DNA of 64,000 bases from Azolla caroliniana (GCA_043228905.1 JBHGNT010000001.1:11470001-11534000); one strand, 5' to 3'; counted from the stretch's first letter, positions 22,808 through 34,250 are shown. Notes: a model not told the origin generated them from the letters alone. A program made the numbers and translations.

Positions 22808-23644
22808 ATGTATATTTTATAGTTAATTAAACCTTCACCTTTCTCCCTTTCTCTCACCAAAAACATGTATCAAAGAGAGAATGAGAGAATGACGAAGAGA
22901 ATTGCTCGTGCAACATCTTGCCGAGGTCTAGATTTTTCATTTGTAATCTATCCTACATTGATTAAACAAGTCTCTCTAATGTAATTTTGAAGAATGATCT
23001 CATTGTATACAAATTCAAAAATTTCATTCTTACAAAAGTTCAAGACTACTCCCTTTACATCATTTCAAAGTGTCAAAATACTATTCAAGGTCCACCCGAA
23101 GAAGTGTAACTAGAATTTACACAAATATTCAATTTTGTACATGTATGGAACATATAAAGGTAGCCAGAGGAGCATTGTCCTAAGCAATAGTTTTGTCTAG
23201 TTTCAATTGTACAATATGAACCTTTTTTGAACCTTACGATGGGAATATAAAAAGAACACAATTAATCCAATATATTACTTTGACAAGTTCTAAATTTGAT
23301 GCAGAAAGTGGCGTCCTTGAATTTCGAATTATTTTGTGACCACAACTAAAGTTACCACCATAATCTAGTAATGATGTTGATTGGTCTCTATTTTTGTATA
23401 TTTTGTCAACATTGTAATATAGTAGTCTTTATCATGAACTTTATCAAGGTCCAACCAATGTTTTTATGCAAATTAAAGCTCTATCAATGGTATGATCAAA
23501 CTTTCTTACATTATGTGAACTTTTGACCTTCCATTCCCATTTAGAGGCGTGATGTGGAAGCATAACCTCTGTCTTTGAATTCTATAATATCTATCATATT
23601 TGATAATAAAATATATAAAGATATATATGTTATGAATCATATAT
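22808..23644. other. 3' flank of the HD-Zip gene and spacer to tRNA-Tyr
   Basis: AT-rich; probably 3' UTR for the first ~200 bases. No other gene or repeat structure was recognised. Confidence 0.5.
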
Positions 23645-23728
23645 CCGACCTTAGCTCAGTTGGTAGAGCGGAGGACTGTAGTGTTGGCTGTTATCCTTAG
23701 GTCGCTGGTTCGAATCCGGCAGGTCGGA
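23645..23728 (+). tRNA. tRNA-Tyr (anticodon GTA) with an 11-nt intron
   Basis: The cloverleaf can be drawn by hand. The acceptor stem pairs CCGACCT (23,645-23,651) with AGGTCGG (23,721-23,727), discriminator A at 23,728. The D arm contains TAGCTCAGTTGGTAGAGC (A box) and the T arm GGTTCGAATCC (B box). The anticodon GTA is at 23,678-23,680. A short intron, TGTTGGCTGTT (23,682-23,692), sits after position 37, the canonical place for nuclear tRNA-Tyr introns. A TTTT run at about 23,735 can serve as the Pol III terminator. It is a nuclear-type gene and looks functional. Confidence 0.97.
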
Positions 23729-23757
23729 TCTTTGTTTTAGTTTTCAAATCGATTGTT

Positions 23758-23937
23758 CACTCTTTTGTGTATTGTATTTTACAACTTTGTTTAGAATTTC
23801 CATCATGTTATATAAGTTCTTTATGTTTTAAACTTGCATACATACTTTGCTCTTTAGTGTATTGTATTTGACAATTTTGTTTAGAATTTCCGTCATGTTA
23901 TATAAATTCTTTATGTTTTAAACTTGCATATATATGT
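23758..23937. repeat. Tandem duplication (~90-bp unit) downstream of tRNA-Tyr
   Basis: Two adjacent units (about 23,758-23,846 and 23,850-23,937) share GTGTATTGTATTT.ACAA.TT, TTTGTTTAGAATTTCC and TCTTTATGTTTTAAACTTGC with few differences. No coding signal. Confidence 0.85.
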
Positions 23938-23987
23938 TGAAGTAATTCATCGTGGCTTGCTTTACATGCTATCAACTACAAGTTTAC

Positions 23988-24179
23988 ATATGACAGTGTT
24001 TTCCATAATGTCTACTTAACCAGTGTATGTTTTCCATATGACAGTGTTTTCCATAACTAACAACACGCACATGGTTCCTTTTGTGGAACCATATGTACAA
24101 TTTGCACCAACACTTGATGGTATGTGCGCACTTAACCAGTGTATGTTTTCCATATGACAGTGTTTTCCATAACTAACAA
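23988..24179. repeat. Short interspersed repeat: two near-identical ~50-bp units plus a partial third
   Basis: CTTAACCAGTGTATGTTTTC followed by CATATGACAGTGTTTTCCAT and AACTAACAA occurs at about 24,017-24,062 and 24,131-24,179; the CATATGACAG half also occurs at about 23,989. The second unit overlaps the left arm of the 22-bp inverted repeat described separately. Confidence 0.8.
24124..24145 (+). repeat. Left arm of a perfect 22-bp inverted repeat
   Basis: GTGCGCACTTAACCAGTG plus TATG is found again as its exact reverse complement at 25,924-25,945. The pair brackets the Asp-rich gene at 24,826-25,703. Flanking bases outside the 22 do not match. Confidence 0.85.
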
Positions 24180-24825
24180 GAGCCACTTTGACATAGCCTC
24201 AACATAAGTTGAGCATGCTTGATAAGAAGGTAGATAACCTTTTTGCAGAAACCCGAGGACATGTTGTATTCACACTTGACTACTTCATATGATGTGGTCA
24301 AGTGATAACATAAAATTAACAATTTATTTCACACCGTCGAATTGTATGAGCATACGCATCATAACATTAGGAAAAACTACAGAAAACCTATCTAATGATC
24401 ATTTATGGTTATGCACGTAATAGTGCATCACGCTAAATTGTAAAACAACGGGACTAGTGCAACCCAATGGCAATGACTATATCATGACAATCATATCATA
24501 CATTTGAGCTTATTAGCTTTAGAGAGGGATGAAGTTTGATGAAAAATGCTAAATGCTCTTCTTTGAAAAATATGAAGATTGAGAACACATTAAATTGATA
24601 AAACCCCAAGAAATATTTGATCATGTACCATTGAGAACCTTAAAAGCTCTAATCAAAATGTATCACGTTTTCATAACAACAGTAATGAATGGGAAATTTC
24701 CAACATTGATTTGGAAAACTGAAGGTAGCATTTTGAAAAAAAAAAATCAATTCTCAATAATACAATATCATTAGGTTATTGTCATCTTAAATAAGTTGAT
24801 ACCATAGACTATAGATGTGGGTGAC

Positions 24826-25706
24826 ATGATGATGGGTCTTGAAGAGGCAGCATCACTCTCTGAATGTTCATCATCACCTTTACTATATGCTTGCAAGAGA
24901 TCGTCACTCGATACTATGCATCAGAACCCGAAGAAGCTTGGGAAGAAAGCAAGGTATGCCAAGGACATAATAATGACCACTTGTGATGATGATGATGATG
25001 GCGATGATGTACTCATCAATGAATTCAATGTGTCTCCACGACAGTTTTCTTCAAGGCAGCCCGATTTCACATCACATGCTCAAATGGTTCGGACAAAGCC
25101 TGGGAAGAAATCAAGGTATGGCAAAGAGGGCACTTGTGATATTAATGATGATGATGATGATGATGATGATGAAAACACCATCAATGAATTCAGCATATCT
25201 CAATCTAAGTTTTCATCATCAAGGCAACCTAACTTTAGTCACAAGAAACACAACCTGAGGGCTGTGAAAAAGCCCAAAAAACTGAAGAATGTTGCTTCAG
25301 AGATGATCAGTGAGGAAGGATTCGGCGATGAGAATGCCATGCCACAGCAAGTACAAAACATTGTGAAGATACCGCCATCCAAGGACAACACACACACACA
25401 CGCAGTCCTCTTGCTAGTGTTCCTCTTAAAAGAAGAGAGAGCATTGCAATTGCAAACAACAGACTTCTCAGCTCTTTAGATGCCATTGCCTCACTGAAGT
25501 CCAGCCCTCAAGCTTTGTGTTCATCAACAAAGCATCATGTGACGATGATGACGAAGTATTCAAACCCATCTCCAAAAAGTATGATGGGTAGCCTTCTAGG
25601 ACAATCTGGATCATCAAGGAGGGTCCTTATGGGTGCAAGTTTACTCTCAAGTGAACCAAAGAAGTCATCGAGGAGAGTTCTAAGATATTCAAATGTTTCA
25701 TTGTAA
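24826..25706 (+). pseudogene. Asp-rich protein of unknown function with an internal duplication; frameshift in a CA microsatellite
   Basis: I do not recognise the family. The frame opens at ATG 24,826 (an in-frame stop lies upstream). It contains two copies of a ~60-residue unit: GKK(A/S)RY(A/G)K, a run of Asp (GAT repeats), then INEF.(V/I)S, then FSS.RQP(D/N)F. At the (CA)n run (25,388-25,401) the continuation lies in another frame. Read there, the sequence stays open to 25,706 and is protein-like (LKRRESIAIANNRLL, SSRRVLMGASLL, SSRRVLRYSN). This pattern is expected from slippage by a non-multiple of three in the CA run, so the gene is either broken in this copy, misassembled here, or spliced across the repeat. 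Upstream exons may exist: ATAG precedes the start. Confidence 0.55.
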
Positions 25707-25923
25707 TGAGCATCACCATTTCACCATCTACAACATAACACATTAAAAAGATCCCACAATGTAAACTCAGATCTATATCTATGTGATAACATATAATTAG
25801 AAAACGTCTCTTTTATTATGAATTAAGTGGATCAATTACAAACTAATGTATCACCGAACCCATTGTTATTCTTGTCTAACTAGTAACTATACACATATAC
25901 CACTTTCTTTTCAATCAAAGAAT

Positions 25924-25945
25924 CATACACTGGTTAAGTGCGCAC
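25924..25945 (-). repeat. Right arm of the perfect 22-bp inverted repeat
   Basis: Exact reverse complement of 24,124-24,145. Just downstream, about 25,960-25,990, a related but imperfect GTGCACACTTAACCGAGT block occurs. Confidence 0.85.
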
Positions 25946-26224
25946 TTTGAACGCAAGGAAAGAGTGCACACTTAACCGAGTTACGCACTTAGGGCTTTTA
26001 AGTAAAAACAAATTCCCCCAATTTTTGTTCTCTTATCTTTCATAGAAAGCGTAGCCCCAACAACCATCACAAAGACCCTCCCTTCTTCTCTAATCAACGT
26101 TGCTGCTCCTAACGCTACTCCAATCCACGTCACTCACCACATTGTTGCTCCTAAATTTGTCTCTAGGCATGCATTTTCTTTTCTTTCTGTTTTGTGTGTG
26201 TCTATGACCTATGAATGAATACGA

Positions 26225-27670
26225 GAGAAAGAAGAGAGGGGAGGTTTTGATTCAGTGCATAATTTAGATGGAAATGTCTTTAATTGTTTGGAGATTGTGC
26301 ATGGTTTCTTAGTTTGATACCCACATATTTGGTTGTGGTTGATATGGCACGTGGTTTAGGAGAAATAATCCACATATTTGGAATTGTGGAGAGGTTATTA
26401 GCATTTGGGGTAGAAGTCTCAAGATAGTGGCAACATGCGGTGTGAATGGGAGGGTTGTATGGGGGTCCTTACAGGGGCTAAAGTTAACAGGGGAAGGTTG
26501 GGTTAAACAGTTAAACCCCCACAATCATGGATTTATAGTGCAGGGTGCCAAGGTGTTTCAACGTGCTGGAGTTCGACCTGGCACTAACTCAGAATTTTTG
26601 GAAGAGATATGGATGATAGTGGCTTGTTTATCGGTCTAGCACATTTGGTCCAAGCGTTGTAAGTTTGTTTTTCATCAACAAAAGCTCCCTAGCGGTGAGG
26701 TGTTGTTAAATATCTGGTTCGAGCTGGTATCTTGGATGCGGGGACGGTACAACTCGATTCATGGGGGATATGATGCAGCTGAAAGAGCTCGGTCAAAGTT
26801 CTTGCTGAAATGGGGTAGTTCTCCTATGGTAGGCATATCATCATCAGGGCCTGAATGGAACTACCAAGCACCCCGATGGTTGTTTCTACCAATGGCTTCC
26901 ATTAGTGACTAGGTGCTGTAAATATGTATAGATATGGTACAAGTTAATTACTAGGTTATAGGGGTTGTTGGGATACTATTGTTGAAAATGAGGTGGGGAG
27001 TATGACCACTTTGGTGACAAGGCCAAAGTGAGGGTTGCTGAAATTTTGGTGGTCTATGATGTACTTTGTTTGCGAAGTAGTGTTTTTTTGGAATAAGAAA
27101 AGAAAGAAAGAAGAGAAGGGGGGTTCTAATTTTGTGCATAATTTAGATGGCAATGTGTTACATAATTGTTTGGTGATTGGGCATTATAATGAATTCATAG
27201 TTGTTAAAAAACGCGTATTCTGCATCTAGAGTACGTTTTAGAATACTCTAAAGTATTCTACACGTATTCTACGGTTTAGAACTGCTATTTTTAAAAATCT
27301 GGCGTATTCTACACATTCTAGATACTTATTTAATGAGTATTTATCATTTCAAAAAACAAATTTTTTTTTTTATGAAAAAACAACTTTAGATTTTAAGAAG
27401 TATTTAACGTATTTTACAAGTATTCTAAGTATTTTTAAAAAAAAGTTAGAATACTTAGAATACGGATTCTACACATATTTTTTGCTAAGTATTTTACAAC
27501 GATGAATGCAAGAGAAAGAAGTGAAGGGCGGTCTTGATTCTGTGCATAAGTTAGATGGCAATGTATTAATTGTTTGGAGATTGTGTGCGATGTCGTTAGT
27601 TTGATATCCACATATTTGACTATGGTTGATATGGCATGTAGTTTAGGAAAAATGATCCACATATTTGGCT
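26225..27670. repeat. Three diverged copies of a ~100-160-bp dispersed repeat, with an ATTCTA-rich block between
   Basis: The copies at about 26,225-26,385, 27,095-27,195 and 27,500-27,670 each carry GTGCATAA.TTAGATGG.AATG and a TTGTTTGG.GATTG block. The first and third also share CCACATATTTG..TATGGTTGATATGGCA. The block at 27,195-27,490 has about ten copies of TATTCTA or its complement and partial GTTGTTAAAA-type ends, and may be a MITE inserted in the second copy. No coding signal is convincing. Confidence 0.55.
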
Positions 27671-28062
27671 GAAATAGGGTAAGAAAAATATCCATAACTA
27701 GGGATTTGAATCCCCAAAATTGATTGATAGCTTTCCCTTCATGTACATATGTCCACATAATAAGCTATTAATCGATTAATAGCTTTCCCTTCATGTAAGT
27801 CCACATAATGAGTTATTAATCGATTAGTAGATTTCTCTTTATAGACCCATCCCAACCTATTTAATGGTAGCATTGGAATATCTAAGTTCAATTCATTTTG
27901 TGGTTCACACCATCTGTCTTGTTCCAGAGCAAAGTTTCCACGAAATTAAGTCAAGATTGTATCCACATCCTAGCATGTTTGCCTCCTCGATGGATAATCC
28001 TCCAACTAATTGGAGAAGACCTAATTCATTCGTCTATTAATTTAAACCTATTTGTGACTTAA

Positions 28063-28422
28063 ATAAGCTCGTATGCATTTATCAAAGAGTTTAAACCTTC
28101 AAAAGGTTTTTGTACATCTACACTTGATTGTGTATACGATGAAAACAATTCAGATTCTAAGTTTGTTGACATGCAAGACATGCATGGATGCTTAAAGGAA
28201 GATGATGTGATTATTCCTAGACTATTGAAACATATTGTTGATAGTGAACTCATGCTCAATTCAATCATGAAAACAACTTATTTGAGTTTTGAAAAAGCAA
28301 AGCAAGTAAAATCAGCTTTATCGAGTGCTCGTCGAATTATTCAAGAAGCAAATTCTGCCATTGTTTCTAAGCGTATAGCTAAAAGTAGGCTAATGACCTT
28401 ACATGATTTTGGTATGAAATAG
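28063..28422 (+). pseudogene. Possible exon fragment, unknown helical protein
   Basis: An open frame from 28,063 (just after an in-frame TAA) to a stop at 28,420-28,422. It reads as an ordinary soluble protein rather than low complexity: CVYDENNSDSKFVDMQDM, LLKHIVDSELMLNSIM, KAKQVKSALSSARRIIQEAN. Helix-forming heptads are likely in the second half. I do not recognise a family. The absence of a well-placed start and the LTR element 235 bases downstream suggest an isolated terminal exon or a relic. Confidence 0.3.
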
Positions 28423-28659
28423 AGAAAAACTTACAAATCAGATTTTTGTTCATCATTTTGTTGTTTTCTAAATGTTTGGAACAAATTTCAATTTGGTTTG
28501 ATGTAATTTCATCATGAAACAATGTAATTTCTTTGATCTGGATTTTGACCTCTTAAAAAACCCACTTAATAGAATGGCACACTATAGTGGACACACACTT
28601 AATCAAATGTCTACTAATTAGGCATGTTACATGTTCCATCATCCACCTTTAAGTATACT

Positions 28660-29119
28660 TGTTACGGGCATGACCATATAATATCCCGTGGTGAGAATTT
28701 ACCGTAGTATTCTATACACTTGGATAAGTGTGAGGGTTAAACGAGAGTGTAAAGAAGGGGAGGATTACTTTTAATCCTCGGGATTGAGACAACCCATTAG
28801 GCCAAGTGTGAACTTGCCTGGGGGCCTTGGGTACCACTATAAATAAGAGGCCTAGCTACCCTCATTTCATCATCTTTTGACTCGTCGAGACTCTGTTCTT
28901 GTGGTGGGTCAACTCTTGTAGCGAGCGCACCAGCACCAGGTACGACTCAATGCCACGGCGGTGGTATGGGACGCCGATCGAGGCTCGAGTCCGTCTCGAT
29001 CCCTTCGCTCGGGGGTGGTCGGGTGGATCGACACCCTTCTTTCTCTCTCTCCTATCTATCTATCTATCTATTATTCTTTTATCCTTATCATATGCTTACA
29101 TTAGGGCATATCTCTAATA
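28660..29119 (+). repeat. 5' LTR of the Ty3/gypsy element
   Basis: 460 bases, TG…TA ends. A TATA-like CTATAAATAAG lies at about 28,838. The 3' part carries a CTCTC and (TATC)n tract. It retains the ~28 bases (around 28,940-28,970) that are missing in the 3' LTR. Confidence 0.93.
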
Positions 29120-29121
29120 GT

Positions 29122-29133
29122 TGGTATCAAAGC
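29122..29133 (+). other. Primer binding site (initiator tRNA-Met type)
   Basis: TGGTATCAAAGC directly after the 5' LTR (two bases between). It resembles the complement of the 3' end of initiator tRNA-Met, with an A in place of a usual G. Confidence 0.85.
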
Positions 29134-30420
29134 AACTCAAGGACTATTTACGAATGGGTTATATACGTTATAGTAAATCTCCATGGGGTGCACTAGTTCT
29201 CTTGGTTAAAAAGAAAGAGGACACATGGCGTAGGTGTATTAATTACCGACGCTTGAATAAAGTGACGATCAAGAATCCGTATCCATTGCCCCGACCTGAT
29301 GATCTAATTGATCATCTCCAGGGAGCTCGGTATTTTACGAAACTTGATCTCCGTACTGGCTACCATCAAATTCGTATAAGTGAGGACGATGTTCCAAAAA
29401 CGGCATTTCGTACGCGCTATGGCCATTATGAGTTTTTGGTTATGCCTTTTGGTTTGACCAATGCTCCGGCTACATTTCAACAAGAAATGAATGACATTTT
29501 ACGAGAACAACTTGGAAAATTTGTCGTTATTTTCTTGGATGATATTTTAGTTTATAGCCGTACATTACAAGAACATGCTAAACATGCCCACTTTGTTTTA
29601 CAAACATTGCGTGACAAACAGTTTTATGCGAAGATTTCAAAATGTGAGTTCTTCAAAAAATCAATTACTTACCTTGGACATCTCATAACCGAATGAGGAT
29701 TTGAAATTGATCCTTCTCGCATCGAGAAAATCAAGCTTTGGCCCACTCTTCGGAATATTTGAGAAGTTCAATCATTCCTTGGTTTTGTCGGGTTTTTGCG
29801 AAAATCCATTCGTAATTACTCCCAATTGACGACGCCGTTTACTGATCTTTTAAAAGGTCAAACGCATAAGTCTACAAAACCTTTTGCCTGGAATGCTACA
29901 CTAGACCTCGCCTTTAAGGAACTCAAGGACCTGGTGTGCAAGGCTCCTTCGCTTCTTTTACACGATCCTTCAAACCTTTTGAGGTTGAAACCGATGCAAG
30001 CGATTATGCTATAGGTGTTGCTTATATCAAGATGGTAAACTAATAGCATTCGAGAGTAAGAAACTTTCTTCTGCTCAATGTTAGTATACCATTCAAGAAA
30101 ATGGATTATTTGCAGTTATACATGCGCTCAAAACATGGCGTCGTTATCTTTATGGAAATCGCTTTGTGGTAACTACGGACCACGAGTCCTTGAAATATTT
30201 TTGTGACCAACAAGACCTGAAAGGTCGTAAGGCACGATGGGCTGATCTCATCTAGGACTTTGATTTTTCCATACGATATCGTAAAGGTTCCATGAACACT
30301 ATCGTTAATGCACTAAGTCGCATCCGTGAAGTTAACATGCTTAGCTTCACTGAAATAACATCAGATCTTTATGATCACCTTCGAGGAAAGTATCCTGGTG
30401 ACAGTTATTTTGCGAAATAC
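29134..30420 (+). pseudogene. Ty3/gypsy reverse transcriptase and RNase H remnant
   Basis: The frame opens almost at the primer site. RT motifs are well kept: [46 protein letters not shown] and the catalytic FLDDILVYS (about 29,535). Stops occur at about 29,694 and 29,759, with a frame change near 30,000. The RNase H part (about 30,085-30,320) keeps TDHESLKYF and RYRKGSMNTIVNALSR but has further stops. Gag and protease, which should precede RT by more than 1 kb, are absent. Confidence 0.9.
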
Positions 30421-31834
30421 TAGGCAAGAGTTGAGTCTGGAATAGACACCACCACATCCTCGAAGGAATACTTCCACATTGCTAACGGTCTGCTCTACCA
30501 TAATGGGAAGGTTTGTGTTCCAGATTTGCCTGAGGTCAAAAAGAGAATTCTTTTTGAATGCCATGATGCACCCTCAGTAGGGCACCCTAGAATACATCGT
30601 ACACTCGTTCTCATCTCCACTCAATTCTATTGGCCTAAGATGCGTCCTGACATACATAGCTATGTGACTAAATGTCACCAATGTCAAGTTAACAAAGCCG
30701 AGCGACTTAAAGCCGCAAGACTTTTACATCCCTTGGACATTCCCAATAATAAGTGGGAAAGTATATCCATGGATTTTATTGTTAGCCTTCCTTGCACCCA
30801 AAAAGGCCATGATGTCATTTGGGTTGTGGTTGATAGACTGACTAAAATGGCCAGATTTATAAAACCACGGTAACAACTCCTGAACTGACTTACCAATTCG
30901 TTGACAAGTTATTTCGTTTTTATGGGTTACCGATGGATATCGTGAGTGATCGAGATCCAAAGTTTACTAGTGACTTCTGGACGCAAGTCTTTAAGAAATT
31001 AGAAACTACATTGAGCATGAGCTCCACGGATCATCCTCAATCCGATGGACAGACAGAACGAGTAAATCAAATTATTGAGGATATGCTTCGAGCATATGTT
31101 GGTACAAAACCAACAAAATGGAAACGTTATCTCCCAATTTTGGAGTTTGCTTATAACAGCTCCAAGCATACATCGACGAGATATAATCCTTTTATGTTGA
31201 TGTATGGTTTTCAGCCACGAGCCCCGATTGATGTTAATATACATCATGATGAGTTGCGAAGTACGCAAAACTTTCTTCGGGATATGCAAGATATGTTGCA
31301 TATTGTACAAGATAATATAAAAACATCTCAAGATAGAGCGCGTTTTTATGCCGATCATCATAGGCAACCTCGTGTATTCAACCCTGGACAGAAGGTATTT
31401 TTACGTGTACCTCACAATTCTAAGACATTGTCTAATGGTAAGTGCGCTAAGTTAGCCCCACGATTTTGTGAACCTTTTTACAATCCTCAAACGCATTGGG
31501 TCATCAACCTATCGTCTCGCTCTTCCCGATGGTGTTGAAATTCATCCAGTTTTTCATGTGAGTCGTCTAAAAGAACTTCAAATAGGTTCTGGCGACAATA
31601 CAGTTACAACTGAAACTCTGGTTACTTTTGAAGAATTGTCTTCTAAACCACATGTACCTTAAATAATTCTCGATGTTAAAACAAAAACATTACGTACTAA
31701 AGAAATCCGAGAATTTAAAATAAAATGGATGGATAAATCAATAAAAGATGCCACATGGGAACGCGAAAATACTCTCAGAACTAATTTCCCTAACTTTCCA
31801 TTGCAAGAGTGCAATGTTTTAAATAGGGGGAGTA
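30421..31834 (+). pseudogene. Ty3/gypsy integrase with chromodomain-like C-terminus, broken
   Basis: The H2C2 zinc region (about 30,570-30,690: HDAPSVGHPRIHRTL … CHQCQ) and the catalytic core (SMDFIVSLPCTQKGHDVIWV, then DIVSDRDPKFTSDFW and TDHPQSDGQTERVNQ) are recognisable. The frame shifts at about 30,870 and again near 31,490. The tail (31,500-31,800) gives HPVFHVSRLKE and EFKIKWMDKSIKDATWERE, the pattern of a chromodomain that in the chromovirus branch guides insertion. A stop near 31,660 separates the two. Confidence 0.9.
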
Positions 31835-32263
31835 TGTTACGGGCATGACCATATAATATCCCGTGGTGAGAATTCACTGTAGTATTTTATACACGTGGAT
31901 AAGTGTGAGGGTTAAACGAGAGTGTAAAGAAGGGGAGGATTACTTTTAATCCTCGAGATTGAGACAACCCATTAGGCCAAGTGTGAACTTTCCTGGGGGC
32001 CTTGGGTATCGCTATAAATAAGTGGCCTAGCTACCCTCATTTCATCATCTTTTGACTATGTTGAGACTCTGTTCTTGTGGTGGGTCAACTCTTGTAGCAA
32101 GCGCGCCAGCACCAGGTACGCCGATCGAGGCTCAAGTCCGTCTCGATCCCTTCGCTCAGGGGTGGTCGGGTGGATCAGCACCCTTCTTTCTCTCTCTCCC
32201 CATCTATCTATCTATCATTCTTTTACCCTTATCATATGCTTACATTAGGGCATATCTCTAATA
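31835..32263 (+). repeat. 3' LTR of the Ty3/gypsy element
   Basis: 429 bases, matching the 5' LTR but lacking about 28 bases after CACCAGGTACG and carrying scattered substitutions. It is preceded by the purine tract AAATAGGGGGAGTA (31,821-31,834). Confidence 0.93.
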
Positions 32264-32268
32264 ATACT

Positions 32269-34250
32269 AACTAGGTTCACTTAAAAACTCTACCCTAAGA
32301 ATGCATTCAACATATACAACATTTGAGGAAAGTTGGGCCAAATATTCAAATCCAAACATACACACTTGGTTACATGATAGAGATTGGTTGCATCATGAAG
32401 CTTTACATCATCCATAAGGGTTGATCTTGTTGTTTACAAATAAGGGGAAATAATGAATTGCAATATAAGTTAGTATTAAAGTAGATGTGGAAATGATCCA
32501 ACATGTCTTTCATGAAATTCCCATAGTACCCCCTCATTTTATAGATATTTTTTAATACCTCTCACATTTTTTTGGGAGGAAAAACACACAATTATATTAA
32601 TAAGTGTGTGTGCAAGGCAAGTAGTATGGTACCACAATGCAGTGGTGTCATCGCTACATAGGTAGTGAGACATGTTGAATCGCCAATAGGCAAGGTGAAC
32701 ACTTCGTCGAGGAAAGAATTTTGATTTTGTTCAATAAACAAAATTGATGTTTGCCTACAATAGTGTACTCTACTATAGATTGAGGGGCACCTATGGGAAC
32801 AACTCTTCGTTGTTATTTTAAAGAGTTGCAATGTCCTCCTGCAATTTGATCTATAATCTTTCTACGTTGTTTATGACTGTGGGCATGTCTTATCCAATCT
32901 CTTCCTTTCCCTCAGTGCTTTATACCTAGGGCACGCTCTTGCATTCAGGGCAGTTCCTATGGTTGCAAAAACAACAAGGAGTTGGTTCCCGTATATACAT
33001 GGCTTTTCTTGTATGCTTTCGGGAAGCAAAACAAATGCTAGTGGGCCTACCACACTTTGTGCCTACAACTTTGCCAGACAGTATTTGCCAGTAGTGCCAT
33101 CCCACTCGACCTGAAGATTTAGTTTGTCCCTTGCAGACAAGCGATTGGTCTACACATCCCAACATGAAACAAGTATAAGCTTAAATGAAACCTCATGATG
33201 GTTACACGTTCCACTGTGCCGAAATGCAAAGGGTGTTGGTCGTATAGTTACCTTGCACTTATTTATTCTGACCTCTAATAAATATAACAAACCTTTACAA
33301 CCTTCTCCCTTCCCTTTCTAGGTTCACTTCACTTGAGTTACTCAACAACCCAAACTCGTGATTAGGACACAAAAGTTGCCTTCGTGCGCCAAGGAACAAG
33401 TGGAACATCGCCAACAACTTTCATTTGACCAACTTGATGCTAACAGGTTCATGCCACACTAGAATAATTAGATATGCGGCTTCATTTCTTTCCATAATTA
33501 TTTATCCTAGTGGTAAGTTGTTATACTAATAGACCTAGATTTTGGGTTCGAGACCTATCTTTCTCACATACATATCCTCTTAATTTACTCTATTGGATGC
33601 CAATGTGGAATGTAGGGGATTGAAACCATGACCTCTTAGTTTCCATTGGGCAACCTTACCAATTGAACTAAATGTCTCTCTCTCTTTCTCTCTCTCTTTA
33701 CCCTCTCTATGGACGCTAAAAGATATCTATGTATGTATCTATCTCACTCACTTGGAAATGACATTGGACACCATCATTGCATGTTAGGAGTGAATGTTTA
33801 TATGGCATGTAGAGTTGGGAAACAATGTGTCTCTCGAGTCTCACTCAAGAGAAAGGCCTATTGTATGCATAATAGTTGATGAAACAAAGCGAAGGATCAC
33901 TCTTTAAAATAGTTGGATCTACGCCAAAGGTACACAATGCTTTATTTGTGAATATCGTACCCTCTCACAACAAAATGATGTTGGAAATTATATGACGAGA
34001 AAAGAAAAGGTAAGCTTCAAGGACATATCACAAGACAAAAAGATACATAAGAAGACAAGGTCCTTAAAAAACATAGAGACCCATGGAACATGATACTCAA
34101 AGTGTTCAAGGTTGGACAAATATAATATATACTTTTTTATATGGGCAAAATATCCAAGATAACAATGAGAACAAGGAGGGTTGGCATGTTCGATTAAGAG
34201 GAGGCTAGAAGATTGTGTCTCTATTGCTAAAGATGATGCCCATATGCTCG
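32269..34250. other. AT-rich spacer without an identified gene
   Basis: No open frame matches a family I know. A Cys-rich minus-strand frame around 32,926-33,165 (ending CCFCNHRNCPECKSVP) was looked at but has no recognisable domain. CT-rich simple repeats lie near 33,675-33,720. Confidence 0.4.

Larger units (their letters stand above)
28655..32268 (+). mobile_element. Defective Ty3/gypsy LTR retrotransposon (chromodomain type) with target duplication
   Basis: Two LTRs (28,660-29,119 and 31,835-32,263) are flanked by a perfect 5-bp target duplication, ATACT (28,655-28,659 and 32,264-32,268). The LTRs begin TGTTACGGG and end CTCTAATA. A primer site, TGGTATCAAAGC, and a purine tract, AAATAGGGGGAGTA, are present. 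The interior holds only RT, RNase H, integrase and a C-terminal chromodomain-like part; gag and protease are missing. Several stops break the pol frame. The LTRs differ by a handful of substitutions plus a ~28-base gap, so the insertion is moderately old. It could move only with help from a complete relative. Confidence 0.95.

Noticed and set aside
23988-24179. CRISPR-like direct repeats
   Set aside because: Only two full units with a single 60-base gap in a eukaryotic context with no cas genes; these are ordinary interspersed repeats.
32926-33165. Zinc-finger protein from the Cys-rich minus-strand frame
   Set aside because: Cys spacing fits no family I know, the neighbouring frame is equally open, and there is no start or splice context.
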